Source of the DNA: Cristatella mucedo
Taxonomy: Eukaryota; Bryozoa; Phylactolaemata; Cristatellidae
Reading direction: 5' to 3'
Assembly: GCA_009760855.2 (NCBI GenBank)
Contig: WPIO01000122.1
Coordinates: forward strand, 836,001-891,000
Length of the DNA stretch: 55,000 nucleotides
The position numbers and the translations under genes are program-made. Below are positions 23,386 through 34,290 of this stretch, piece by piece. Each line of letters opens with the position of its first letter. The stretch's first letter is position 1. The notes under the pieces are model-generated. The model did no database searches, was not told the origin of the DNA, and was given only the letters and a program-made list of their open reading frames with translations.

Positions 23386-25420
23386 GACGCATAAGCACAT
23401 CAAGGACGAATCACAGGGACCCACGAAATGCTGTCCTAATAGGTGTGTTTTTAGGTTCCTTTTAAATGTGGTCAAGTCTGGGTATATTCTGACGCAACTC
23501 GGGAGGGAGTTCCAGGCTGTGGGAGCATACGAGCTAAATGCACGGTCTCCAAAGGATTTAAGGTTTGTACGAGGTATTTCTAGACTGCTGGACTCCGAAA
23601 AGCAGGAAGTACGATGCCTGGCCTGATGGGGTAGTACATCTGAGAGATAGGCTGGAGCCATAGAATGAAGGGACCTAAAAGTGAGCGAAATACCTTGAAG
23701 TTGATCCGTTGTTTGACTGCGAGCGAGTGCAAGTTGGCGAGAAGTGGTGTGATGTGCCAACTGCAAAGCTTCCGACAGACAAGCATAGCTGCAGAGTTTT
23801 GCACCAGCTTTAGGCTCCTCAATGCACATGGCAGTAGTGGCAAGCAGTGGCAAACATGGCAAACAGTGAGTATCAGAAGTCAAGACGGGATGTCATAAAT
23901 ACATGGACCAAGTTGATATAGTATCTTCATCTTAAAAAGCCCGAATTTCAGCAATGCTATGTACCTGAAAGTAGTCACACTTGATTTTGGTTGGAGCTAA
24001 TATAGTCGTGTAACGAGAGGTCACTTTGGAACATGACATCTAGATTTCGAGCTGATTCAACATGAGATATAATGCCAATTTTGAGCATGAACCTTTCCAA
24101 TTGCTGAATCACACAGTGTTTGCCCATATGTTAGTTTTATCATCGTTTAGTTCAGGAAAATTTGCTGCCATCCATGTGTGGAAGACATCACTACATGCAG
24201 CAAGGGAGTTGGAAGAATTCAAGGAGCTCCCAGGCTGGGAGGGTTCAAAGCACAGGTACAGCAGAGTGTCATCTGCATGGAAGTGAAAACCCAGTTTGTG
24301 CTTGGCAATCACATCAGCAAGAGGTAGAGTATAAGCCGTGAAAAGAACTGGCCCTAGCATGCAGCACTGAGGTAATTTCAGAGTTACCTCGGATATTTCA
24401 TTGTTACCTCGGATAATCTTTTTACATTCGCATCAATACTCTGGAGCCTCCCACAAGAAAAAACATGAACGATTGTAGGGCCGTGCTGGTGATTACCCGG
24501 CGAGATGAGAGGCACTCTAGAAGAACTTGGTGATCGATAGTATCAAAAGCTGCCAAACAATCGAGCATGACAAACAGAGGTAATCGACATATTTCCGTAT
24601 TCCTAAGTAGGTAGTTTTATACCCTAAGCAATGTTGATTCCGTTGAGTGATAAGTTCTAAATCCACAGTCGAACTTACAAGCCAGGCTTGAAGTTTCAAT
24701 AAATGAGTTCAGCTGGTCCGCCACGAATCGTTCCAGTATCTTTGATAGAATGGCCGAGGAGAGACTGGACGATAGCTGCTCAAGTTCTCTTGTTCTAGTG
24801 TCGCTTTCTTGAGAAGTGGCCTGATTACAGCTTTTTTGAAAGGTGATGGGACCTGACCTGAGGCTAATTACATAATAACGAAGTTAGTTATGCATGGCAG
24901 CAGCAGGTCAGTGCAACGTAGGAGCAGGACAGTGGGAATCGGGTCCAAAGGACGTTGTTTCCTTTGACTGGGATATGAACTTCAGGACGAGATCACTATT
25001 GACCTGCTTAAATGAAGACATTTAGGTGCAGCCAGAAATGGGGGAACAGCATTCTAGGGGGATTTTGTCATCGCAAGGATGGACTACTGATCTTGTCTGC
25101 CTTCCGGACAAAGAAACAAGAGAAGCGATCAGCTAGATCATCACAAGGGTCCTCAAGTAAGGAGCTATTCTGGGAGAGGTTGAGGAGATGGTTGATCATC
25201 GACATCAGCGTTTTTGGAATGTGAATCCGTGATTCAACACGTTTTTATAGAAGCTGGACTTGGCCTTTGCTAGGATTGATTGGTATGACCTACAGTAGTC
25301 CTCGAATGCCTGTCGATGGCCAGTCAATCCTGATGTTGTGTATGCTTTTTTTATGTTGGTGATGCCACGCCCACAGACACAGAAGTACCTCTTCATTTTT
25401 GAGTCACCTGCCTCAATGCT
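23386..25420 (-). mobile_element. LINE-A long copy lacking its 3' terminus
   Basis: This is the longest LINE-A copy. It reaches upstream of the reverse transcriptase into the linker after the endonuclease (minus-strand K-A-K-S-S-F-Y-K-N near 25270). Decayed RT motifs include H-A-D-D-T-L-L-Y near 24270 and F-G-D-R-A-F-S-S-Y-A-P near 23540. The copy stops at 23386 inside the 3' UTR (CGCATAAGCACAT), without stem-loop or tail, and abuts Ty3/gypsy gag. A short direct repeat of GTTACCTCGGAT lies at about 24384-24416. Confidence 0.85.
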
Positions 25421-25679
25421 GGGGCACGATACACATAGCCGGAGGTCCCAAACAAAAAAGAGAGCTACTGGTGACGTTAATTCAGGCTAGTAGTTGCTTC
25501 TGCAAGAAGCCTTGAGCTGGAATCGTCGCTTCGCCGAGACCTAAATCGGACCAGAAACAGATTTCGGCATCTACCTTACTTAAAGGCAGATAAACTGGGG
25601 GTAGTTTCCTTAAGAAGAAAACAATCCCTCCCTCGGCCTCCTAGCCAGAGGCGAGTGGCAACTCTAGTGCCAGTGCGAA

Positions 25680-26110
25680 GCACCAAAGCCGGGCAGCATG
25701 TGCGTATTCGGAGGCATCCGACGAATTCTCCTCCCGACGCTGGCTCTCACTGCCCCTGTTGCCGTCGCTTGATGACTATAGCGCCCGCCTATGTAATTTT
25801 TCATAGCAAAAACGAGGTGAGCAACTGTCCGGCGTGTGGTGGCAGTGGTGGCGGCGGCGGTGGCGGCGGCGGTGGCGATGACCTAGGGCAAGGGCTACCC
25901 TATCCTTAATAGGTAACTGGTAGAAAAGAGGCACTGGGCATGGCTTTGCAGATCAGGGTAAATAATTACTGCCACCACTCAAAAACAGATAAGCAACCTC
26001 GTTCAGCTGAATGCCGCAAAGAATATTTCAAGACAATCCTTTTGAACGGATTTGTAGCCGAGGTCGACAGGCCATCCGACATCGATCAGCTGCTCTGTTA
26101 GAGCTCAGGC
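25680..26110. repeat. Direct repeat DR1, left copy
   Basis: Matches 29120-29540 in the same orientation at both ends of the block: a CGTATTCGG...CCGAATTCTCCTC-type segment near 25705-25735, and GACAATCCTTTTGAACG...GACAGGCCATCC...ATCAGC near 26032-26092. The middle is diverged and includes a GGC-rich tract at 25843-25880. Possibly LTRs; no clean TG...CA ends seen. Confidence 0.4.
25843..25880. repeat. (GGC/GGT)n trinucleotide repeat
   Basis: A glycine-codon-like run of GGC and GGT triplets; no recognised gene around it. Confidence 0.9.
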
Positions 26111-26518
26111 CGATTGGACTTACAAAAATCGCACTTCAAAGCTACCAGCTTTCTCTATTGGAATGATGATCGAATTTGCATAGCAAGTCAACGGTAAAAA
26201 ATAATTCTACTCAGAAATTAAAGACCTGGCACTTACAATAGGCTAAGCAAGCATACGTCGCCAGGCATCAGCACGAAATCTCGACGTCTTGTTCAGAATG
26301 ACCTTGGGTGTCGGCGGTATTGTTCACTCTTGTAGACCCGACTTTTCACTACTTCCAAATGACTAAAATAGGCGAGATTTTTTTCAACTACCGCGTTTTC
26401 ATCTGATGTTCTGCTTCATAACTGCCTTTAAGCTTTGCTGGCAGTGATAATGTATGGAGGCCGTGACGATTTTACACCTGACGCGATTCCGCATTATCAA
26501 GTATTATTGTCACTGACC

Positions 26519-26650
26519 TGGTTTGGTCCAGTGGTCAAGGTACTGGCCCCGACCATTGTCAGGCCGAAGTCGTGGGCTCAGGACATGCGGCGTATATGAA
26601 GCACCTGAATAAAGATTAGGTTATCTTGGGGCGCCTTACAAATGCATTTT
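26519..26650 (+). mobile_element. SINE-2, second tRNA-derived family
   Basis: A tRNA-like head (TGGTTTGGTCCAGTGG) with a weak B box (GTGGGCTCAGGAC), then GTATATGAAGC and GAATAAAGATTAGGTT, then a short TTATTTTAT tail. The distinct body is shared with 51240-51365. Confidence 0.6.
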
Positions 26651-27419
26651 ATTTTATCGTTCTTGCATACAACCGCTAGTCCCCCTTAAGTGAATACATT
26701 TAAAAATTGCTCTTTTGGCCAGGACTTTAGAGATGCTCACAGACATGAACTTATCCATTTAGAGGCCGCCGATAGGCAGCGCCTAGCCTCAGCCATGTGC
26801 TCGACTTAAAGCGTGAATAGCTTTTCCTATCATTTGCATTACAATTTGTCTATTGGGATCTACAGAACCCCTACAGATGCCCTATCACAATAAAAATCCA
26901 TCACCTTAGCGACCGTTTGTAGGCATGGTCGAAACGCGAACCTATACAAAAACATGCAAAGCGAAGGTCGGTACCAGATTTAGTTTAGCCAGCTGCAGAA
27001 GAGCAAAACCTGTATGAGAATCATAGACGTCGGGACGCGCGGTGGCACACACATCTGCTTTGGCAGTGATCCTAGTGTATCACCTTGTACGCCCCGGTCT
27101 CTCATCAGCGTGTACTCATCTGTCTCTCAAGGCACGTGTATCTGCCGCTGGGTAAGAGTAGTCGGTGGTGCCAGCTCGTCTGTTTGGAGCAGAAGTAACA
27201 TGAGCAGCTTTACAACCACGCCCTTCCCCAGTCGCTCTCGGCAGAAGAGAGCAGCGTTTAATTTGGAGTAGTTGAGGTTTAGGGTGGAGTCTTATCCGCT
27301 CCAAAAAGAAATGGTGCAGGAAAGGAACGCTGAGCCAGGACCAAGTTTCTAGCATCGGCGGTGAAGCAGCAGCAGAAGTCAGCGGCTTGGACGCAGATGA
27401 CTGTATTGTATGACAGTGG
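26651..27419. other. No recognisable feature
   Basis: Between SINE-2 and DR2. Short frames only. Confidence 0.4.
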
Positions 27420-27690
27420 CTTCGGCGGCGGATGTTCTGGTGGGTGTCTCACGAATACACAGCTGGTGCTCGTGTGCCGTTAACGATACTGCTCTATTTA
27501 CTCTCGATGGGCACATACGTGGGAGCATGATGAATCGCAGTAGACAACACGAAATCAAATCTGCAGTAGTGGGGCGATGCTTCACTGCTTCAACGGCTTA
27601 TCTATTGGCCACATGTGAGGCACGTACATAAATGTCAGGCTCTACGCTAATTACAACTACTGAAGCCCAGGTGAACCCAGCATTCCTTCT
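27420..27690. repeat. Direct repeat DR2, left copy
   Basis: Closely matches 30420-30680 in the same orientation. Shared blocks include GACAACA(C/T)GAAATC, TTCAACGGCTTA and TATTGGCCACATGTGAGGCA. The offset is about 3.0 kb. Confidence 0.55.
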
Positions 27691-28460
27691 CCCATAGAAC
27701 ATAATTTCATAGTCTACGAGCCTAGCTAGAGAGAGGGCGGCCCTCATAACTTTAAAGTCGAGTAGCCACTGGCTTCCCTCGCTCTCCTCTGCTATCTGCT
27801 CTCCTGTCCAGTAGCATATAGTTCGGGCTTTGTCAGGATAATAATTTGACAGTAACGAGCTCCGGCCGGCAGGGTGGGGTGCCGGCCAAATGACAGCCAC
27901 TTCCAGGGGGCGCTCATCAGCTCTGCCTTCTCGCGTGCAGCCTGCCACAGATGCTGCCCACCTTTAGAAAATGGTGGGGCACCACTCCCACTGCCAGGCA
28001 GTTCCGGCAGGTCACCTCCGTGCGATTACCAATGGCTGGTCTTATTAGCTCGTCGCCTGTCGATCCGACCCGACGAAAAACACTGCAGCTCATTATGGCC
28101 TTGCGGTTCTCGGAGTTCCACTCCGCTGAGTCAATGTCGTGTTTAAGCTGCTCTACAACCTGCATCGAGACGTTCTCTCAGATGCTCTTAACCGCAGCGA
28201 AGCTCTCGCTGCTGTGCTTCGCCGCAGCCAAGTTCTCCTGCTGCGCTAGCGGGAAGCCTGCGCCTCGTTGAAGGCTACTATCGCCTTGCTACTGACCGCT
28301 ACCTCGCGGTCCTTCTCTGCACTCTGCACCAAGACGCTTGTGCGGGTGCTCTCCACCACCGAGAAGCTCTTGCTGCTGCGCTTCGCCGCCAATACCTTGC
28401 TCGCTTGGGCAGCCTGGGCCTTGTCGCAGGTTACCATCGCCTCACCGCTGACCATTACCG
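27598..28460 (-). pseudogene. Unrecognised coding remnant with internal repeat
   Basis: Overlapping minus frames (28246-28455, 27917-28165, 27598-27948), with at least two frame changes, give a chain of roughly 270 residues. The first part is Ala/Lys/Glu/Ser-rich and repeats itself: V-L-A-A-K-R-S-S-K-S-F-S-V-V and N-L-A-A-A-K-H-S-S-E-S-F-A-A-V, about 50 residues apart. Later come C-R-N-C and a downstream I-C-G, which might be a degraded zinc motif. I cannot name the family. Direct repeats on either side (25.68/29.12 and 27.42/30.42 kb) suggest a transposon context. Confidence 0.35.
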
Positions 28461-28776
28461 CCTAGCCTCAGAAAGCCGTCACATTCTGTAACGCCGAAGG
28501 CTCGACAGGGTAGGCTTGACCTGCCGCTTACCTAGCGGCGTAACCTAGCACCTACCGCCGTTCGGTGCGCGCCTACGCGCAATAAGCTGGCCGCTACGAA
28601 ACGAGCGTTTCTGGCGCTGACCTGCTTACCGTTACTACAGGGGGTCATGAGTCCGCGGCGTGAATTTGAATGCGAGCACACACAAATTGGGGATTTTACT
28701 GAACTTTATTCGCAAGCGCACAAAGTCGCTGCGCGTCTAGTTCAGCTTTATCTCCACACTCCTCGCACGTTCTCAA
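28461..28776. other. Possible LTR-like GC-rich stretch
   Basis: A TGTAACGCC start near 28487 and a minus-strand AATAAA near 28706 are LTR-like, but no matching partner LTR was found. Confidence 0.25.
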
Positions 28777-29020
28777 CAGCACCAACACTCTTGAGGAGGG
28801 AATACTTCTCCTCACTGAGCGCGAACCGGAGCCTAAACCCTAACCGGAGAACTAGGACTCAGTTTCCGTCAGTGCGGCAGGAATACTCCACACACGCCAC
28901 CTCAAGCACTTTTGCGGAGGGAATACCTCTTCACACTGACGCGCGAACCAAAGCCTAAACCCTAACCGGAGAACTAGAACTCTGTTTCCGCCAGTGCGGC
29001 GGGAATACTCCACACACGCC
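28777..29020. repeat. Two tandem copies of a 121-bp unit
   Basis: Units start at 28796 and 28917 with GAGGGAATAC and run through CCTAAACCCTAACCGGAGAA to GGAATACTCCACACACGCC, with a few substitutions and one indel. It lies in a GC-rich stretch with a minus-strand AATAAA (near 28706) and a minus-strand TATTTAAG (near 29301), so it could be inside an LTR. Confidence 0.7.
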
Positions 29021-29119
29021 AACTACGCCTAGCTTGCACCCGCAAATCCCTATGCCGAGACCACGTGCTAGCGCGCACACATAAAACACAAAATAAACAC
29101 AGAATGCCAGCTGGGACCC

Positions 29120-29540
29120 GATACGACCGTATTCGGTGGAGTCCACCGAATCCTCCTAGCGCTGTCTCGTCCTGTTCCGTCAATCGCCGGCGAAATGCCC
29201 GCACTCCTCCCTCGCTTTCAGAGAACCGAGTGCGACGGCGTCGAAGCCGGACCAAAGACAAAAGACCGTAAGACCAAGAGCGAGCGTCGCTCGACTCTTA
29301 AATACCTAGCTGAAACAATGGGGCAAGAGCTTAGTGGTATTGGGCCCGACACCCCGGCCCATTACGGCAAGGAATCAATACCGTCAGTAGGCTAATGGAA
29401 AGGCAACTCTGTCCCGCTTGAATAGCGAATGGGTTCCAGACAATTCTTTCTTGGAACGAGTGAAGGTGGAGGTTGACAGGCCAGCCAACATCAATCAGCA
29501 GCTTCCGCGCGTACTGGACCGATTCTAAAGGCTGAATAGC
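29120..29540. repeat. Direct repeat DR1, right copy
   Basis: Counterpart of 25680-26110, offset by about 3.4 kb. The best match is GACAATTCTTTCTTGGAACG through GAGGTTGACAGGCCAGCCAA at 29437-29488. Confidence 0.4.
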
Positions 29541-30419
29541 CACCGCTCGTCTCAGAGCTTCTTGGCTTGCTCTTACGCGCTTCCTCTCTGGCTCACTGCT
29601 TCAGGACAAAGGAGCTCTAGCCCGCCTCCGAACAGCTCTTGTTCGCGCTAAAATTCAGCCAAGGCCAGCAGGGCGCTACAATTCTGCACCTCCTTCGTCT
29701 CCAGCTGCTGCTGCTTCGCACTTACGTTGTTCTGGTGGTCTTCGGCTGTCTATCTATATCGACATATATCTATCTGTCTATCTATCTATAGTACAATATA
29801 TATTCTACTATGTCGGAAGCAGTCCCATTCCCAGGTCCGCCACCAGTATTGCAGTTGGATAGCTGCGACAGCTGGATGAGTTCCGCTCGTCTGTCTGGCT
29901 CTGGCAGGCAGTTGATGGTGGGATCGAATGATGAAGTAGAAGAATGATGAATCGAGTAGAATCGATGAAAGACGTAGAAAATGAAGAAGAATGATGAATC
30001 GAGTGATGAAGCTTGATCATGCCCTAGCTTTTTACCGGTCTCGGCTCCAGCGGGTTGCTCCTGCTCCAGCCGACACCTTTGGGCCTAAAGCTCGGCCTCC
30101 TCAACCGTCACCATGAGAAGATCAGAATTAACTCGTTTCGTAGCTTGTGGTAATCTTGCTTTACGTCGACCGGCTGATCACCCCAACCGCGTATGACGCT
30201 TTTGACCAGACAAACTGCCACAACATGTTTTAGCGGCATAGCACTCTTTTGCCTTGCTACAACCTCTCAAGCTTTAAGAGCTAAGGCATTAAGTGCGGTC
30301 GCCATTAAGCATTTCGCAACTAAGTATAGGCGTTCCATCTAGATCATAGAAGGTCCGTTACTCTCTTTGGCTAGAGTAAACAATTCTCTGCTGTGGTTGT
30401 TGCATGCCAGTGGCTCAGC
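29541..30419. other. Unassigned between direct repeats
   Basis: Contains the TATC microsatellite and, at 29930-30015, a local cluster of GAATGATGAATCGAG-type repeats. No coding evidence. Confidence 0.4.
29752..29796. repeat. (TATC)n microsatellite, imperfect
   Basis: CTATCTATATCG...CTATCTGTCTATCTATC type repeat. Confidence 0.85.
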
Positions 30420-30680
30420 TGGCTGTTGTAGTGGAAGTCTCACAGAGACATAGTGGGTGCCCGTGTTCTATTAAACGAAATTCTTTTATGACTCTCAATG
30501 GTCACATAAATGGAAGCCCAATTAATTGCAGTGGACAACATGAAATCGAATCAGCATTAGTGGCCTGAGGCTTTGCTGCTTCAACGGCTTAACTATTGGC
30601 CACATGTGAGGCATGTATTTTAGTGTCAGGGGCTTCGCTAATTCCAATAGCAGAAGCCTCAGGTGAACAAAATGGATGCT
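30420..30680. repeat. Direct repeat DR2, right copy
   Basis: Counterpart of 27420-27690. Similarity begins near the AGTGGCT block at 30411 and ends near CAGGTGAAC at about 30672. Confidence 0.55.
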
Positions 30681-30689
30681 GAGGCGGCG

Positions 30690-31429
30690 ATGGCAAAAAC
30701 AAACGCAGCTTGGAATAAAAAATAAGCTTCGTAACCGGCAACTATATTCGGCTTGCTTGATGCCAAAATCGTTCCAGTGGGACGTTCAAGGGTGGATGCC
30801 GTCGACATAACCATCCTCGTTGGTGGTGGCACTCACCCGGTAGGTAGCCACCAGCCTCCTTGCTAAATACTTTCCTGTGCTTGAGCTTCTCGAGCGTGGC
30901 ATGTGAACCCCCGTGGGATGCTGGAGCTGCGAGAGATTAGAGTTACGGCACAGGAGTTTCGTGCGTGCGATTCGGCAGGTCAGTGGGCCTGCAGGAAGGA
31001 CGATCATCGTCGAGAGTACCGTCATCAAGATGGCACGGAGTGAATACGAGCTGGCTGTCAGCCAGCGCTTTGACGATACCACCAAGGTCCCACCGAGCTA
31101 TCGGTGGGCGTTTCAGTTACTAGAGTAATGGGCCAGCTAAACTTTGCATGTACCGACACGAGAGCTCGATCACCGAGTTTTCAAGGTTGGGCTTGATGGC
31201 GATCCAGATGATGCGATGCAGGAATGGCATCGCCGGCTGGCAATAATACCGCGAGCTACTAGCATGGAGCTCGGCCTGAAGCTGTCTATGCAGGCGCCCC
31301 TACACTCATGTGGCCTGCGGATTGAAGGTGGTCTTATGGATTTGTCGGAAGCCGCCTTTCGCAATTTAGTGCCAGAGAAATTAAGCTGATTGTCTCAAGC
31401 GGTCTGAGATCGATCAGCGACGCAGGAGT
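30690..31429. other. Unassigned, two adjacent plus frames
   Basis: Plus frames 30913-31128 and 31144-31389 are adjacent and GC-rich but carry no recognised motif. Probably transposon-derived, given the gypsy fragment just downstream. Confidence 0.3.
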
Positions 31430-31790
31430 ACCAAAACGAGATATCTAGCATGCAGCCGATGTTTTCGTGAATAAGGATGTCAGCCAAACCAAACGCCGCA
31501 TGCCTTCGTCTGCAGTGGTAAACTATCGTGAGCAGCTAAGTGGTGCCTTCGGAGTGAGCGAGCGGGTCTATCAGGTTAATATACACACGACTGAATACAG
31601 GCTGTGAGAGGTGAACTGTCATACTTCCGGCACTGACGAGCTTCGAACTACTTTAGCGGTATGCCTGAAAGTGATGCTGCTTTGTAATCAAGGGCCCGAA
31701 ACCCGCTTTGGATCAGAGGACATCTGAATTCGTTCTGGATTAGATGTAAAGCTAGAAGGAAGCGGGCGGAAAGTAGCCCACGTGCCATGC
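31430..31790 (-). mobile_element. Ty3/gypsy integrase fragment
   Basis: The DNA at about 31545-31610 aligns with 18985-19040 of the integrase remnant at 18.5-19.4 kb, in the same strand sense. Both cover the segment coding for the I-D-L-x-G-P-L block before the catalytic Asp and the preceding zinc-finger region. It is too decayed to read as one frame. Confidence 0.45.
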
Positions 31791-32420
31791 TCGGTTAGTC
31801 CATGCTTCTTTTAAAAATTCGACGACTTTAGGCAGCGGTCACGTACCCACGATTGTAGGCTGTACAAAGAATGATGCATAGAATCGTGACCTGAAATAAC
31901 CAACAGGGCACGAGTTAAGGGAGAAAGAAAATTATTACCAACCGGATGAAGCAGATTCCACATTAGCACAGAACTATACCATGAACCGTAAGTACTCGTC
32001 CTGGCCTTGGCTGTATGCTACCTACTCCCGAAATTGCCGAACTGGTTTCTAGCCTCTACAATTCAGGAACCCCCACTCATATAAATATCTTACTTAGCAG
32101 TCTGTCATTTCACCGTCCCTTATTGAACTAAGGCCATCCTTGGCCGGAATAACACACATAACCTGATCCAACAACAGCAACGGTTTGCATCTACGCCCGG
32201 CTTTCTCATCTCGTGAGCCCAGACCTGCTTAGATTTGGCATTTGCTTAAATTAAACTATTTTCGGGGAGACGCCCATCCTTAAATTCGAGATCAAACAAG
32301 ACAGGGTATCGGACGACTAAAATGACACACTATTGAGTCAGCGCTTAAAAAAGTAATTGGTGTAAAAGACCAAAAAGCATTGAAACTCTGAAGCGTTGAC
32401 AGGTGATCAAACTGCTTCGC
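31791..32420. other. Unassigned, between gypsy integrase and gag fragments
   Basis: No readable protease, RT or RNase H, although these would be expected here if 31.43-33.08 kb is one element. Confidence 0.35.
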
Positions 32421-33080
32421 CTAGAAGATGCTCTCAGGAAATATTTCAAATGTCCGATTGGCTCGGCAGTCGTCTATTTCCCTCTTGAGCTCAGACAATA
32501 CCGACTTGACCGACGTAGTGTTGGCGAAAAAGGATGCCAATCCGCAGCAGAAATGAGGCAGGTGTTTGTTTGAAGATTCAGGAGAGAGACGTTTAACGTC
32601 ATCCCAAGCAGTACTGAAATCCGTCAACTGGTAGTGCCCGGCAACAGCCGCTTTAATGGCGTCGTAGCCATAAGATGGCGATGCCTTGCTCAACAGCCTT
32701 AATCGTAGACGTAGTCCAAATCTGGCCTAGACTATAGCCGTGAGGATCAAGGACAAAAGAATTGAAGTGACTCTAACGAAGAAACAGCAGCTCGGCAGGC
32801 ATCGCCGGAGGTACCTCATTAGCTGCTGCATTATTAGAACTGTCCCTTTCCTCTTGTACTCGCACTCTTCCTTCAACCAGGCTCACAATAAATGTGCCTA
32901 CTTTTGGGGCACCAGCACGACGACGATCGTTATTAAGCGCATTTAGTTGGTCTCGGATAAATTTCATCTGTTTCTCAATAAATTCTTGAACCGAGTGAAA
33001 TGAATTACTTAATCGTCCAACTCCGATTGCATCTGCCGCATGATCTTCGCCCTTTAGGTCCATTGGGAATAACATAGATG
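32421..33080 (-). mobile_element. LTR-retrotransposon gag fragment (SCAN-like capsid)
   Basis: The minus frame 32773-33075 has a helical N-terminal part (F-I-E-K-Q-M-K-F-I-R-D-Q-L). The frame at 32421-32693 reads Y-D-A-I-K-A-A-V-A-G-H-Y-Q-L-T-D then D-V-K-R-L, resembling the retroviral/gypsy capsid pattern Y-x-x-L-K-x-A-L-L-x-x-Y-x-L-T. An integrase fragment lies downstream on the same strand at 31.43-31.78 kb, so both may be parts of one internally deleted element. Family assignment is by motif only. Confidence 0.45.
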
Positions 33081-33329
33081 GGCAACCAGCTTCTTGATCT
33101 CGGAACTAAAACGGGGGGTGCTAAGTAAGCTAGGGTACGAATGCGGAGATAATTGTTACTAATTTTCTCCAATGAAAATTGCTTCAATCGTTCATGTAAT
33201 AATCCATGATTTGGCAGCAATAGAGCTCTATAACGGAGCGAAAGGAAGCCGTCTGGCTCAAGTCAAGTGCCTGGAGAGAAATTAAGTTCACTTGGAGTGC
33301 TACACGAATGATGTAAATATATTCACATA

Positions 33330-33348
33330 TGCATCCATCCATCCATCC

Positions 33349-33430
<82 letters not shown>
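33330..33430. repeat. Compound (CATC)n(TA)n(CA)n(TA)n microsatellite
   Basis: CATC repeats at about 33331-33350, TA at about 33350-33383, CA at 33386-33401 and TA again to 33430. Confidence 0.95.
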
Positions 33431-33434
<4 letters not shown>

Positions 33435-33605
33435 TATGCAATAGGTAGCTCGTTGTGCCTTGGCAAGCTATTTGAGTTATTTTCTAGGATTAGGGCAGCA
33501 TGAGATTAGATCTATATTGTGGCTAGAATTGTAACCATTTGGCGCTTTAGAGCAGACTTCGTTGCAGAGATTGACGTGTTTTCTTAATTAAAGGTTACTC
33601 GTCGT

Positions 33606-33795
33606 TAAATAAATAAATAAATACTAGCTGATTTAACAGCCTCTTTTTGTATAGCGACAGAAAGGTCTTTACGGCTATCACCACCGCTTGCAGTGGCGAT
33701 AAAGGATTGCCCACCACAGGATTCGAACCCATGACCTCGGAGCCGAGGTCGTGAAAAGCAACCACCTTACCTTGTGAGCCATTACGACTCATAGC
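33606..33795 (-). mobile_element. SINE-1 copy
   Basis: The complement shows head, B box (GGGTTCGAATCC, on the plus strand at 33719-33730), body (CGCCACTGCAAGCGGTGGTG) and an ATTTATTTATTTATTT tail (plus 33606-33623). Well preserved. Confidence 0.87.
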
Positions 33796-34067
33796 CGCCT
33801 TATTTCGCATGTTTCGTTTTCGTTCCTGACGTGGCACTTGCAAAAGCCATTAAATCAATTTCTGATCATGGTTGACTGATGTGCGAAAAATTAGTTAGAC
33901 CCTTTCCAATCGTTTGCTCTCACTACCGGTGACTCTAATTCTGCTTATAGGTCAATGCTCAACATAATAGGTGGATTGATTGATTACCGTGATTGAATTT
34001 CATAATTAAGACCTAACGACTCTTAGGCATTGACAACTATGCTCCTGCTGCCGACCATGGATTATCA
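33796..34067. other. No recognisable feature
   Basis: Short intergenic stretch between SINE-1 and LINE-B. Confidence 0.5.
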
Positions 34068-34290
34068 TGTTCTGCAGTCCTGAGCTGCTACTTCTATGCT
34101 ACTCACTACCTCAACTGCTCTCGCGACTCTGCTACGCTTCCCAATTTCTCGTTGTTGCGTGAGACGAAGTCTGTTGGCTATCAAATGCGTACCGAAAGCA
34201 GCTTAGGCTATACAAAAATCTCCCATATAACACCCACATAGTCTTTACGGCTTCGTGGAGTTACAGAGAAAGATACATTGCATAACCCTA
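34068..34290 (+). mobile_element. LINE-B 3' UTR fragment
   Basis: Collinear with 1377-1600 across shared blocks such as TGAGCTGCTACTTC, ACTCACTACCTCAACTGCTC, GAAGTCTGTTGGCTA and GTGGAGTTACAGA. It ends in AGATACATTGCAT. Confidence 0.8.

Noticed and set aside
28830-28960. Telomeric repeat (CCCTAA-like words)
   Set aside because: Only one CCCTAA per 121-bp unit; there is no telomeric array.
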